NCBI GenBank assembly: GCA_023052935.1
Contig: CM041297.1
Location: forward strand, 2,284,280-2,348,279
Direction of reading: 5' to 3'
Length of the DNA stretch: 64,000 nt
Origin: Piezodorus guildinii
Taxonomy: Eukaryota; Arthropoda; Insecta; Hemiptera; Pentatomidae
Position 1 is the first letter of the stretch. Each line of letters begins with the position of its first letter. Positions 23,246 through 34,631 of the stretch are shown piece by piece. Below the pieces are notes generated by a model, which saw nothing but the letters and a program-made list of their open reading frames with translations, did no database searches and was not told the DNA's origin. The position numbers were made by a program, and so were the translations under genes.

Positions 23246-23757
23246 TTAAATACGCTATAGGAATTGTCTAAAGGACATGATTGCACTGTTGTTGTACGAA
23301 TTAACAGGAGATTTTCAAGGAAACAGCGTATATATTATCGGGATATACGAATAACCGGTATACGGATTATCGGGATTCCGCTTATATAAGAGACGATGAA
23401 GACAGAAGATATAATAAGATGCAACCGTACGGTTTCTCCAACGGAAGATGTGACGTTTGTTCTAACTGTAGCGACTCAAGGATGTCTTATCAGCTGAGGA
23501 GGGTACCGTTATCAGTGGTTGGGCGAGGCGGCTGTAGGGGCGCCAGTCTTGCCTTGGGATCTACCGCGCTGACTGTTCGTATCCTTGCGACTGCAGCGGG
23601 GCTTCGTGTCGCGTCCTCTGGTGTTTTAGTTGTCCAACAGTCTTTGTTTGGGTTTGTTTTTTAAAATGTACTTTTACAAAGATCTTTGTATGATTTTCGT
23701 TGGGCGAGCAGCGGAGGCAAGCGGTTTAAAATTCGTGAGGAGAGGTCAAAAGAAACT
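23246..23757. other. Unassigned, locally GC-rich (23400-23660)
   Basis: The 81-residue frame at 23419 has several cysteines near its start but no family I recognise, and no splice or promoter context. Probably not a gene. Confidence 0.4.
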
Positions 23758-24022
23758 GGGATTACCTGTAGCACGGTGGCTAGCATAACAGCCTCCTATG
23801 CCCAAGGTTCCGGGTTCAAACCCGCAGGTGGGCCTAGTTATGCTGTCCTTCGCAGGGGACGTTAAAAGGTGGTTCCAAGCCTGTGCGATGTCAGGTACTT
23901 GTTAAAGATCCCTATCCTAATTAAACCTGGATAGGCAAAATTTAGGACTCCCACTGTAGAATCGTCCGATTAGCTACAGTAGCATAAAAGGACGTTAAAT
24001 AAAAAAAAAAATAAAAAAAAGA
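23758..24022 (+). mobile_element. SINE-1, nearly complete
   Basis: The tRNA-like head contains TAGCACGGTGGCTAGCATAA (A-box region) and GGGTTCAAACCCGCAGG (B box), then the body TGTGCGATGTCAGGTAC, GGCAAAATTTAGGACTCC and tail GACGTTAAATAAAAAA. Internal Pol III promoter boxes are well kept. Confidence 0.9.
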
Positions 24023-24639
24023 TTTTTTATTTGTCGAATGCACAATGCACAAAGGTTTTTTAAACTTAAAAATTTAAAATTGTTCCAATTTAAATAAATT
24101 AATTAATTTATATTAATTAGGGAGGGTGGGAGAATTATACTAAAATACCCACATTTTAGACAAAATTTTAATAAAACTTAAATTAATGTATATAGAGTTA
24201 TTACTTTACATACTATTGTGTTACATGATATAACTTAAGTTAAAAGAAAACAAAATTAAATTAATAAACATAAAGTTCCAGAACTACACTCCTAAAATTA
24301 AATTATAATAACATTAAAAAACAAATGCAAACCTAATGAAACACATGTTTCCATCCTAAATCGTTATATTTATTGCAGCACGAATTATTTCGCACATAAC
24401 TAACTCTTGGGGGCGGTTATGGCAAGAGTTAAAGAAATCGATTGTTAGTCTCAAAACATATTTTTGGATTCGGAGAATATTTAGCACCTCTGGCATGTGA
24501 AACAGTTCCATGGATTTATTTTGTAGGGTGATGGTGCATTGTGTTGCTTCTACCTATGACACTATGGGAGCATTGGATTAGGCAGAACGTGGCTTTATAA
24601 CGCTTATGATAGAGCGAGGTGTATTTTTAAAAAATAGTA
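24023..24639. other. Unassigned A+T-rich sequence
   Basis: No element ends recognised. Confidence 0.4.
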
Positions 24640-25455
24640 TGGTTATTTTTATAAAATATACAAAATTAAAGGTACTTTAGAAGAAGAAAATTTAAAATAT
24701 CGGCATTTTAGCTCTGCTAGGCTATTTTTATTAGGCGCCCTTACTTAGCTTCCGCTGGCTCTCACCAGTGATGCGGCTGAGAGGGAGGCGCTGGGATCCT
24801 TTGGGCTCTGCTTGTCCTTCCACAAGTGGGGGGACAAACCCCGTCCGGGGTTCCCGAGCTGATTGTAAATATTGTACATAGGTATGAATGTGACATGTTT
24901 TGTTTATTTATTTGTTAACTTCAATTATTTGTATTTATAATGTCTATAAATTTTGTTATTGTATACGTTTATTTATTTTGATTTTATTAATGTAATTTGA
25001 CTTTCTTTTTGTTTATATTGTAAATATTGTATGAATGAGATCCTGTAGCACTATTATTATTGTCTATTATGACAAATTGTAATAAATACGAATAAAAAAA
25101 TAAAATAAAAAATTTATTAGAATTAAACCTAAATGATATTAAATCCCATTAAATTTTACATCGATATAGCGAGTTTAATCAAAATCATCCGAACAGTATT
25201 CGAGAAAATCGAAAAAAGGTTCAAAATGCGTTGTATAAAGTGGCTCTTCTGGTTAGCCGATTTTAATGAAAAAGATTTTGTAACGTCTCGGGCGTATATT
25301 TGTCTTAAATATAAAATTTCAGTTTCATAGGACTTATCGTTTCCGCCTGGGAGTTACCACACACACACACAGACCTTTTTGCGGGACTTGGTTATTTGGA
25401 CTCAGGGGACCTTAAAATGTGTATTTCTGTTGAAAACTGGAATTTGAAAATTTTA
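24640..25455 (+). repeat. Family D copy split by a LINE fragment
   Basis: D sequence runs to 24734 and resumes at 25113, ending GGAATTTGAAAATTTTAACC. The frame at 25133 is incidental. Confidence 0.78.
24735..25112 (+). mobile_element. Jockey-A LINE 3' UTR fragment with TSD
   Basis: It matches the 3' UTR of the 47291 element (GCTTCCGCTGGCTCTCACCA, GGGAGGCGCTGGGATCCTTT, GTACATAGGTATGAATGTGA) and ends A-rich. TTTATTAG at 24727-24734 is repeated at 25113-25120. Confidence 0.88.
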
Positions 25456-25870
25456 ACCAACGAAGTAACCAAAATATAACTGTGTTTAGAGCAGTGACAG
25501 CAAATCTATTTGACATAACCTCTTTGCTCCCGTCAGCGGTGTCTTAGTAACCTCATGTCATGACAATCAGGCCAGGCAGAAGTGCAAAACTGATTTGGAT
25601 TTCTACGTTTCAGCGTAATATTGGACTTGAAGTCCCGAAGAAATGATTACCTGAGGGAATCGCTCTGACCAGACGCTATCTAATCTTGCTTCTGGATCAA
25701 GATCAAGCGGCTTGAAGAAGGAAGTCTTGTAGTTATCGCTCTCTTTAAGGCATTGCCGATGTCATCCGATAAATGATTGTTTGGAGGAATAGTATTCGGT
25801 GTTGCGTGTTCTTATAGTCTCTGATAATCTAGATATCACTTCTTCCAGTAGTAGTCCAGATGACTTAGTC
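25456..25870. other. Unassigned
   Basis: No recognised feature. Confidence 0.4.
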
Positions 25871-26275
25871 CCTTTATGCTGCTGTGACTAATCGGACGAT
25901 GCTACTGTTTAGATATAGTCACATGGCAAAAGCTCCCATATGTTTGACGAGCTGGAGGTTGCAGTTCAAAGTAGATTATGTTACATGTTATGTGTTATAT
26001 TATAATAAATTATTTTGATATGTCTAATCTTCCAATATAAATTTAAACAGCTACAGTGGGAGTCCTAAATTTGCCTATCTAGGTTTTATTAGGATAGGGA
26101 TCTTTAACGAGTACCTTACATCGCGCAGGCTCGGGACCACCTTTTAACGTTCCATCCCAAGGACGGCATAACTAAGGATTTTTTTGCTCCCATTAAAAAA
26201 TTCCTAGCACCACCTGTGGGTTTGAACCCGTGACCTTTGGTTATGCTAACCATCCAGCTACAAGTGATCCCATCA
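25871..26275 (-). mobile_element. SINE-1 copy interrupted by an LTR
   Basis: The SINE 3' end (TGCTGTGACTAATCGGACGAT) is at the left, the body resumes at 26050 and reaches the head (GGGTTTGAACCCGTGACC) near 26220-26240. The break holds a 144-bp LTR flanked by GCTAC. Confidence 0.88.
25906..26049 (+). mobile_element. Solo LTR (144 bp)
   Basis: It starts TGTTTAGATATAGTCACATG and ends AATATAAATTTAAACA, so it has TG...CA ends. It is the same length as, and nearly identical to, the LTR at 26848-26991. GCTAC flanks both sides (25901-25905 and 26050-26054), a 5-bp target duplication. Confidence 0.92.
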
Positions 26276-26303
26276 ATGATTATTATAGATAATAATTGTT
26301 GTA

Positions 26304-26336
26304 GATATGTCTAATCTTCCAATATAAATTTAAACA
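26304..26336 (+). mobile_element. 3' end of a 5' LTR, truncated
   Basis: The last 33 bp of the LTR (GATATGTCTAATCTTCC to TTTAAACA), joined on its left to SINE flank. Followed by A+T-rich leader-like sequence. Confidence 0.75.
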
Positions 26337-26403
26337 AACATTTAACTTAAAGAAAAATTCAAAAGTAAATAAAAGATTTTCTTATGAAAAAAAAAAAAAA
26401 AAA

Positions 26404-26769
26404 AAATTAGATTTCCGATCTTACATAGTTGATTTCGATGGGAAACAGTATAGGAGAAATTCTAGGTTTATTAGAAAATTCAAAGAACAACCATTTTCTG
26501 AGATAGCTTTAAATAGGGATGATATAAATTTTCAACCCGAGCTAGCTAAAACTAATCACAATGATTTAGAGTTATCTGAAATGAACAGTGATGATTTAGA
26601 AAATAATGAAAATGGGGATAACAACCTAAATGTAACAGCTGAGGATAGTTTGGGTAGTGAGGGGAGAGATAATGCTGATAATAATTTTGTAGTTAACCAT
26701 GAAGGTTATGAAGGTTACCAAACTAGCTCAGGAAGAATAATAAGAAGGCCTGTAAGATTTCCAGATTGA
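26404..26769 (+). pseudogene. Ty3/gypsy-type Pol C-terminal fragment
   Basis: An open frame to the stop at 26767 reads FRSYIVDFDGKQYRRNSRFI, an acidic N/D/E-rich stretch, then TSSGRIIRRPVRFPD. The Y-R-R-N-R-x-x-R and S-G-R-x-x-R-P-x-R-F patterns are typical of the extreme C-terminus of gypsy-type Pol, after integrase. Gag, protease, RT and the integrase core are absent, so this is an internally deleted element. An A run at 26383-26405 marks the deletion join. Confidence 0.78.
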
Positions 26770-26836
26770 AGAGACTTGTCAGTCTCTGTCTAAAACTGTT
26801 AATTTTTGTAAATTTTTAGTTAGTGTATCAATACTT

Positions 26837-26847
26837 AAAGGGGAGGA
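26837..26847 (+). other. Polypurine tract
   Basis: AAAGGGGAGGA directly abuts the LTR start, the standard plus-strand primer site of LTR retrotransposons. Confidence 0.85.
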
Positions 26848-26991
26848 TGTTTAGATATAGTCACATGGCAAAAGCTCCCATATGTTTGATGAGCTGGAGG
26901 TTGCAGTTCAAAGTAGACTATGTTACATGTTATGTGTTATATTATAATAAATTATTTTGATATGTCTAATCTTCCAATATAAATTTAAACA
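26848..26991 (+). mobile_element. 3' LTR (144 bp)
   Basis: TG...CA ends, preceded by the polypurine tract and followed by GCTAC, the target duplication also seen at the solo LTR. Confidence 0.92.
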
Positions 26992-27220
26992 GCTACAGTG
27001 GGAGTCCTAAATTTTGCCTATCTAGGTTTTATTAGAATAGGGATCTTTAACGAGTACCTGACATCGCACAGGCTCGGGACCACCTTTTAACGTTCCATCC
27101 CAAGGACGGCATAACTAAGGATTTTTTCGCTCCCATTAAAAAATTCCTAGCACCACCTGTGGGTTTGAACCCGTGACCTTTGGTTATGCTAACCATCCAG
27201 CTACAAGTGATCCCATCAAT
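26992..27220 (-). mobile_element. Duplicated distal half of a SINE-1 copy
   Basis: Almost identical to 26050-26275, including the shared unique flank TGATCCCATCAATGATTATT and onwards. A segment duplication, not an independent SINE insertion. Confidence 0.88.
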
Positions 27221-27313
27221 GATTATTATAGATAATAATTGTTGTTGTTATATTATTTAATTTAATACATATGTTCCTAAGGAAACTGAATATGATTCTT
27301 TAAATTGTTGTCA

Positions 27314-27602
27314 GGGATCACTTGTAGCTGGGTGGCTAGCGTAACAGCCTCCCATGCTAAAGGTCACGGGTTCAAACCCGCAGGTGGTCCTAGGATTTTT
27401 TAATGGGAGTAAAAAATCCTTAGTTACGCCGTCCTTCGGAGGGGACGTTAAAAGGTGATCCCGAGCCTGTGCGATGTCAGGTACTCGTTAAAGATCCCTA
27501 TCCTAATAAAACCTGGATAGGCAAAATTTAGGACTCCCACTGTAGCATCGTCCGATTAGCCATAGTACCATAAAGTGACGTTAAATAAATAAACAAACAA
27601 AC
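27314..27602 (+). mobile_element. Complete SINE-1 with 12-bp TSD
   Basis: A full 289-bp element: tRNA-like head (CACTTGTAGCTGGGTGGCTA, GGTCACGGGTTCAAACCC), body and (AAAC)n tail. AAATTGTTGTCA is duplicated at 27302-27313 and 27603-27614. This is the best reference copy of the family. Confidence 0.94.
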
Positions 27603-27734
27603 AAATTGTTGTCAACTCTATATTTATTTATAAGCTCTCAAATTAATTTTAACTACGAAGGTAATTAAAAGTCATGTGTTGCGCACACCACATTTATATA
27701 TTATGGTTGATATTTATATAAAAACACTTTTTTT

Positions 27735-28440
27735 TTTTTTTACTTAAACATATTTATTGATATTTACAACTGTATTATTATATACAAAAAGTAAATGTGA
27801 TGGACATAGTAAACTGGCATGAAATACATGTAGATATGCCATTCATTGGCAGCACTCTGAAATATTTTAAACTAGAAGGTCTCGGGGCCATCTTCTTTTC
27901 AGACACCTCGGAGGATTATCAGGAATATAAGAGGATGATAGGATAGAAACTAGTGGATCAGAGTGGAAATGGAGTTTTTCATAGAGTGATTGATACCTGG
28001 TTCGGGCTAATTCAGTAACATATGGGATATTAAGGTCTTTATGGATGAGCTTATTCGTGACAAAGTATGGAGCGTTAAGGATTTTGGATTGTAAGGATTG
28101 GATACGGGAAGAATTCGATGGTTTTGTAGAGTCCCATAGCTCTATTCTATAAGTTCATATCGCTTTTATGATGGTCATATAAATAAGTATTTGTAATTGA
28201 GTGGAAGGTTAGAGCGTTTGTCCAGTAAGTGTTTAAGTAGTCGAAAACGTCGGGCAGTTTCTTGTCGTTTCACCCTTGTATGGGGATTCCAAGTTAAGGC
28301 GTTTGGCAAGTAAGAGTCCTAAATATCGAATTTGTTCAACAGGGGCTAGTGGAGTGTCATTAAAAGGAGACAGTAGGGCAGGAAGTCATAGGTTTACGGC
28401 GAAGGGTAAAGGTAATTTGGTGGAATTTGTTAGAATTAAT
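27735..28440 (-). mobile_element. Jockey-B LINE, truncated
   Basis: Read on the minus strand it contains QITFTLRRKPMTSCPTVSF with a stop, LTWNPH, a conserved ELW region and the LKR end, followed by a 3' UTR with AGTGCTGCCAATGAATGGC and a poly(A) (T run near 27730). Several frameshifts. The short plus-strand frame at 28276 is a shadow. Confidence 0.82.
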
Positions 28441-28469
28441 ATTAAAAAAATAAATAAATAAATAAAATA

Positions 28470-29115
28470 CAAATTAAGGGTTTAGATTACAAAAATACTC
28501 TCGATACCTGATGGTTATTTTTTATATTTTCTTGATCGTACTTTTCTCCTCAGTTATGCAAATGACGTTTAACTTTATCGCGCAGAAATAAAACATTCTA
28601 GACTCATAAAAATTTCCAGATCGTCATGCATCATGAAAGTAAAAAATTGAGTGTCGGTTCTAAAAACAAAAAGAAAAATTATAATAAAAAAGGTGACATC
28701 TTTTAATTTAGAATAGACGTTGATCTTACCGTCCTTGGTGACAAGACTCCACGAGTTTCCTCAACTTTCTGACCTTTCAGTTTCTCACTGCGGGGGAGAG
28801 CTTCAGTCTAAGAGTCGTATATTCAGATTTTAGTATTCAATATCTAAAAGTATTCAATTTTGCTTTATTATTGTCAGTAATGAACCTTTGTAATAGACCC
28901 TGCCTCTCCAACCAAAAAAAAAAAAATTCTTCTCTCAATATTTGAGGGCCAACATTTCAAGATACTTAGAACCCTTCCGACTAATTTTTTTTTTTTTAAA
29001 TAATAATGCTTCACCTTTTTTTTATTAGTTTGCAAGAACCTTAATACTAATATTTCCCTATCTGCCATAGGTCTCGTCGCCTCATACTAACATTATATTC
29101 GATATTTTTTAAATT
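28470..29115. other. Unassigned
   Basis: No recognised element. T and A homopolymers near 28910 and 28985. Confidence 0.4.
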
Positions 29116-29117
29116 AT

Positions 29118-29775
29118 AACTAAAATTAATAATACTAATACTAGACCTTACCGAACCCGATAGTTCGATACCGATACCACCAAATTCCGCCTGCACAGAC
29201 TCGTCCAATGTTTACCGCTTAATCCCAAACCCCCGAAATCAGCCTTAACGCAATCCTCTCATCGACGCCTACCAGTTGGATTAGCGAATACCAACTTTCT
29301 CGGAATCCGCTACTCACAGAGCCCAACAACTTTACGCGCCCATTTAAGTCTCCGCGATACTATCAACTCAATTATATTCACAGGGTAAGAGTTCCGCAAT
29401 TCCGCGTTATGCAACCTTCTAAACTCCCCAGTGGCCTCATCTCTCTTCCAACCAAATATTTTACTCAGTACCTTATTTTCGAAAACCTTAAGCCGTTGTT
29501 CATACTTCAAAGTGAGCGGCCACGTTTCACATCCATAAAGAACAGTCAGAAGAATAATAGTTTTATAAATTCTAACCTTTAAGTTTTTAGATAGAAGCCG
29601 TGAGCTAAGTAACTTAGCAACTGAATAATAACAAGCATTTCCCACTTTAACCGGGACTTTATTTCTTCCTGGATTTCATTTTTTCTTGTTATCATTGAAC
29701 CTAAATACTTGAATTTCTCTACGTGTTCAAAAGGATACCCTGATATATCAATATCACCATGATCGCCATCGGTTC
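29118..29775 (-). mobile_element. RTE-like LINE, 3' fragment
   Basis: Minus-strand frames 29579-29800 and 29310-29645 encode FEHVEKFKYLGSMITRKNEI, YYSVAKLLSSRLLSKNLKVR, LYGCETWPLTLK and EATGEFRRLHNAELRN, interrupted by a frameshift around 29640. It lacks the YADD region. An imperfect (ATT)n-type tail lies near 29125-29150. Confidence 0.82.
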
Positions 29776-30128
29776 TATATATATATATATTAGGGGCCAC
29801 TTCACAGTAATTTAGTTTTACTCTAGACCACAGTTAACTTAAAATCACTCTCTGAAAACCAAAAATCTTTCGAAAGATATGTTTTCACCATAGGACGTGG
29901 AATAAAACACAATGATAGAGATAATTTAATACCTAAATAAAACTGTAAAACCATTCCGCCGTTATAAATAAATAAATCCATATTCTCAATAAAATATCTT
30001 CCTTATAGTAGACTGTTATGAAACAGCTATGTAATTATCAAGTTCCACACAACTTGTTAACTTCGACCTCAAGGCTGGCCTTCTATATGCTTCCCTGCAT
30101 CTGATCAGCTGTTCGATTATATGTCTTT
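29776..30128. other. Unassigned
   Basis: Nothing recognised. Confidence 0.4.
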
Positions 30129-30137
30129 GTGTGTGTT

Positions 30138-30180
<43 letters not shown>
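30129..30180. repeat. (GT)n microsatellite
   Basis: About 20 near-perfect GT units. The minus-strand poly-TH frame across it is an artefact. Confidence 0.95.
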
Positions 30181-30182
<2 letters not shown>

Positions 30183-30234
30183 TGCTGATAAGGTGTAAGA
30201 AAGGTTTGTCAATATCGTAAAAAATAAATATAAA

Positions 30235-31115
30235 AATCTGGTGCGGGCAACACACGACTTTCACTTTCCTCCGTTTTTAAAATCGATTAAAGAATTTTAA
30301 AGTACAATTAGAGATAAAAATGAATGAAACATTAAAGAATTAATTAAATTGAATTTCTATTGAAACATGTGTTTTATTAAAAAATCTATTATATTATTAT
30401 CTAAAATAATCAGTTAGTTTTATCGGCTTTTCATCACTCTTTACTAACTTTTACAAGCTTGTGTATAAGATAATATTTTTTCTAAAATCGTTGGCTTTCC
30501 AACGGTATATTATACATGTATATTACTCTTCTTATGTTCAAAAAAAAAAAAAAAAAAAAAAAAATTGCATTAAAAAAAAATATTTCTTCAGTTTTCTCCT
30601 TGAGTATTTTAACAAATTTGCTCAACTTGCATATTTAGCTGTTAACTACCAATAGTAACAAATTAATATAGTTACTTTTATAGCATCAACAGAATTAAAG
30701 GTAGTTTAGAGAAAGAAAATTTAAAATATCGTCATTTAATTCCTGTTAGACTATTTAAATCAGAATGAAACCTACATGATATTAAAGCCTATTAAATTTT
30801 ACATCGATATAGCGAGGAACCGTTTTTGAGAAAATCGTAAAAAGTTGTAAAATGCATGGTATAAAGTACATCTTCTGGTAAGCTAATTTTGATGAAAAAG
30901 GTTTTGTCACGTCTCAGGCATATATTTGTCTTAAATATGAAATTTCAGTTTCATAGGACTTTTCGTTTCCGCCCTGGTGTTACCACACACTCACAGACCT
31001 TTTTGCGGGACTTGGTTATTTGGACTCAGGGGACCCTAAAACGTGTATTTCCGTTGAAAACTGGAATTCAAAAATTTTCACGATCGCAATACTTTCCCTT
31101 ACTATATATAGTAAG
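30235..31115 (+). repeat. Family D, reference full-length copy
   Basis: About 880 bp from CTGGTGCGGGCAACACACGA to GATCGCAATACTTTCCCTTA and the palindrome TTACTATATATAGTAA. Internal markers are all present. No coding frame. Superfamily unknown; candidates are a Helitron-like or satellite-derived non-autonomous element. Confidence 0.82.
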
Positions 31116-31423
31116 TCAAAGTAATAATTTGAATAAATCTAATTATTACTGATACTTCCTTCCAACGTGATACAAATAAATAAGAATACAATGTGATATC
31201 TGTGTCTGGAGTTTTATTTTCCCTTTAGTAATCCTCTAAGGGGAATTGGAAAAGATAAATTTTTATTCTTAGTTTGACTTATTGATTTTTCCACTGCCAA
31301 AGTTGTATGAAGTTCACTGCAAAGGTAATTTTCATTTAAGGACGGTTAAAAATAATGAATTTTCAGTTTGATTGCATTGTAAAACCCACATAATACACTT
31401 AAAAAAATACGAGCGCAAAACAG
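31116..31423. other. Unassigned
   Basis: Nothing recognised. Confidence 0.4.
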
Positions 31424-32712
31424 TTTGGGACGTTGATTTCCAAAAGGTACTATATCCACTTTAGTCAATTTTTCAGAAAACGCAAAAATCTGCCATTTAT
31501 TTATTATTGAACCAATTTACGTGATCCTTTTTTTTTTATTAAAATCTGTTTGTTAAATTGATTTGTAAATGTGTTAACAACTTATTTTTCCAAATGATTG
31601 CACTTTTCCGATGACTTTTAAACAATATAATATGGATATAGTACTTTTTGGAAGAATATAACGCGAGATAAGTCGGTAACAGTCACTATAACCTTCCTGA
31701 TACAACAATATTGATAACTAACGTCTTTATATCGTTAATTACTAAGTTATGTATATTTCCTTATTTTCCCTCTGAGAAATATCTTTCTTTGTTGGTTAAT
31801 TACATTGATTATCTACTCTTCATAAAGAAAGTGAATATTCAAAGGACAATTTATCTATTTATGGCACTATAATAAGAAAGTATGTAATTATGAAGTTTGT
31901 TTTGAACTTTTACTTATTCTGTCTGTGAATTTAACAAATTTATATATGTTCTAACTACGTGTAAACAATATTTAAATATAGTGACTTATAAATAAATAAC
32001 TTTTGAGCTTTTATTTTACATTAAAAAAATCAAAAAAATCGACTATAAAGATAGATGAGGCACGGTTTTTCCTCTCATATTTAGCAAGTTCGTGGAATGC
32101 TAATTCCAACTATTTGCTGCATCAAATACCATTATTCTATTAAAATATTTTTAAAAGAGGTTCTGAAATTTTTTAAACTAAATTTATGTCGCTACAAGAA
32201 GAAATACTGTAAAAAAAAACTTAATTTAATTGACAACCTACAAGAACTAAAGCGACGCAACTAGGTTGTTTAAAACAGTCTAAAAACTGATTATTAGGTT
32301 AAAATCATTGATCAAAATAATAGCGGTGATTCAAGACCAGTGCTAAATGAAGCAATAAAAATGCATAAAATGAAGAAAACAATAAATTAATGGTGATATA
32401 TTACGGGATTAGGTGCTTCTGCCGTATAGTAAGAAATATAGTACCTTTTGGAAGGAAATGAAAGGAAAGGTTATATCTGTTTACAGAGGATGTGGTACCT
32501 TTTGGAAGGAAATGTTTTTAGTACCTTTTGGAATGAAATGAAATGTGGATTTAGTATCTTTTGGAATTAAATGCAATTTTTAAATAACAGACGTGCTAAA
32601 TAACAGGTGATTCCAGACGTGCTAAATGAACCGATAAAAATGCATAAAATGAAGAAAACAATAAATTATTGGTAATATATTACGGGGTTAGGTACTTCTG
32701 CTGTATAGAATG
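31424..32712 (-). mobile_element. Family B TIR element plus a second partial copy
   Basis: Begins with GGGACGTTGATTTCCAAAAG (the right terminal repeat read inverted) and runs colinearly with the reverse of 55540-56856 up to about 32587. A second partial copy (32587-32712) follows and is cut by the Tc1-like end at 32718. Iterated GTACCTTTTGGAA motifs occur near 31640 and 32430-32570. Confidence 0.75.
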
Positions 32713-32717
32713 GAATA

Positions 32718-32772
32718 CAGTAGGGGAAAAAAGTATTTGCACACCATAAAAAATTCGGTTAATTTTAACTGC
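32718..32772 (+). mobile_element. Tc1/mariner-type terminal repeat fragment
   Basis: CAGTAGGGGAAAAAAGTATT directly follows TA in family B sequence and continues TGCACACC, the style of Tc1 termini. The other end is not seen. Confidence 0.5.
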
Positions 32773-33399
32773 TAAGGCCCGGTTGCACCAACAGCCTGTG
32801 TTAAAGTTAACTTTTGCTGTTAACTAACCCGGGTTAAAAGCTAATCATGATTAAAGTTTTTGTCCAGTTGTACCAACAAATTTTTAATTCGAGTTAGTTA
32901 ACATGGATTAGCGCGGGACGTCATCATATTCGTGACGTATTTAACAACTCCAAACCTTCTAGACAGAGACAGTTAGGTTATATTGAAATGATTGTTTTAC
33001 TCTGCCGATTAATATATATTAATACAATAATGGATATAATTAGTTGACCGTTGAGAATTAATAATGAAACATTTTAAGATCTATTGAATATCAAGGAAGC
33101 TGGATTGTATTGTGAAACCAGACAGACAATGAGTATCTAAATGGAATAAAAACTATAGTATATAAAATGTTATTAGATGAATTCGAAAAAAATAATAAAT
33201 TAAATCAAGTACAATGAAATTAAAAATGAACCCAGGACAAAAAACCTTAACGTTAATAACAATAAATTGATCAATAATAAACCAAAAATTGATGACAATA
33301 TGAACAATAAATAGTAAAACCTAAACAAAAAACTATAACAGATCTTTACCAGAATGAAAATAATAAAAAAACAATTATAGGTAATATCAATAATGCGAT

Positions 33400-33870
33400 A
33401 AATATAGACATGATAAGTGGAAGAAATAGAAATATATACCATTATCAAAAAATGCAATTTATACCTCATCTATCCAAAGAAATTAAGAGAACGCTTGTTG
33501 AATTTAATTCACCACAGACAAAATTAGAACTATATAACCATAATAAACTAAGTAATCATTTATCAAACATTAAAGATTTTACCACACGAAAAACTGAATG
33601 TTATTTATAAAATAAATTGTATAGATAAGATATACATAGGAGTGATAAGATATACATAGGAGAAACCTCTAAAAAGATCACAACTAGAGTCAAACAACAC
33701 AGCAATAATTGTAAAAATATAAACACTACAGCATTTGCACAACACAGTCTTCAGCTTAATCACAATTTTGATTTTGAAAAACCTACAATATTGGATATAG
33801 AAAAACAATCGAATCTATATATAAACAAAAATATAAAAGATAACATAAATTATAAAACAGATTGAAAACA
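33400..33870 (+). pseudogene. Penelope-like element, GIY-YIG endonuclease remnant
   Basis: Joining two frames gives FIPHLSKEIKRTL with a KDF box, then YKINCIDKIYIGETSKKITT and RVKQHSNN, then AFAQHSLQLNHNFDFEKPTI. The Y-K-I-x-C...Y-I-G-E-T...R...H order and the later H-x-F-D-F are those of the GIY-YIG domain at the C-terminus of Penelope Pol. A tandem duplication of about 20 bp (GATAAGATATACATAGGAG twice, 33626-33664) and a frameshift break it. The RT domain upstream is not recognisable. The 5' boundary of the element lies somewhere in 33000-33400. Confidence 0.8.
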
Positions 33871-34243
33871 CCTCTCACAAGCAGTTCTTGCTACAATTGG
33901 GAAATTAAAATTTGTAAACCTTACCTTAGTGACCTATATTTAATAATAAATCAGTGTATATTACTACAGTAAATAGTATGACCCTAATTCATCAGGGGCC
34001 AAAGAATATGTCAGTTAAATGGGTATTTTTCCTTAGTGTTAATTTAAAAAACAAACCAATTTTATGACATCAATTTTTGACAAAATTTTAATCAAAAATG
34101 GATAATTTTTTAAATTTTAAATGAATTTCGGGTAAATATAATTTTTTTGTAACATTGTTATGCATATTTTTGGTAATGTTTTTAGTTAATATTTAAAAAG
34201 TTATTTTATAATGTTAATTGATAATTTTTTGATGTATTTTAGT

Positions 34244-34282
34244 GAGTCCTGATGATGGGGAAGGCCCTCGAAATGTTGGCTC
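34244..34282 (+). ncRNA. Hammerhead-ribozyme-like motif downstream of the Penelope remnant
   Basis: Order: GAGTC (stem I), CTGATGA (34249-34255), T, GGGG, loop, stem II partner, GAAA (34270-34273), TGTT, GGCTC (stem I partner, five pairs with one G-U). All core boxes are present. It sits about 380 bp after the GIY-YIG remnant, where the Penelope terminal repeat would be. One extra base precedes stem II as in the other copies. Confidence 0.62.
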
Positions 34283-34631
34283 GTTTTAAAGTTAATTGTA
34301 ATAAACTGTTTTTGGAAGATTTAGAAACCTAGAAATTATTTATTATCATTTTTCATTCTTCCAATTAACCTATTTTTATTATTAATCAATTTACTGAATT
34401 AGAGGGAATAAAATATGTAAATAAAATACAAAAATCAGACTTTATTGATAAATATAAACAAATAAATTACCACTTGACAACAAAAGAGGAAAAGGTTAAT
34501 TGATTTAATAACACAGATTGCAATTTATACAAAATTATGTCATTTCCTTTCATCTTGAAAAATTTATATCGACAAGTGCTCTGTGAAAAGCTATATCACT
34601 TTCACATATAATTTCTGATGGTGAAACAACA

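Noticed and set aside
23419..23664. Cysteine-containing small protein
   Set aside because: No recognisable family, no supporting context, and the cysteines fall only in the first third.
30016..30264. Minus-strand frame with a TH repeat
   Set aside because: Translation of the (GT)n microsatellite.
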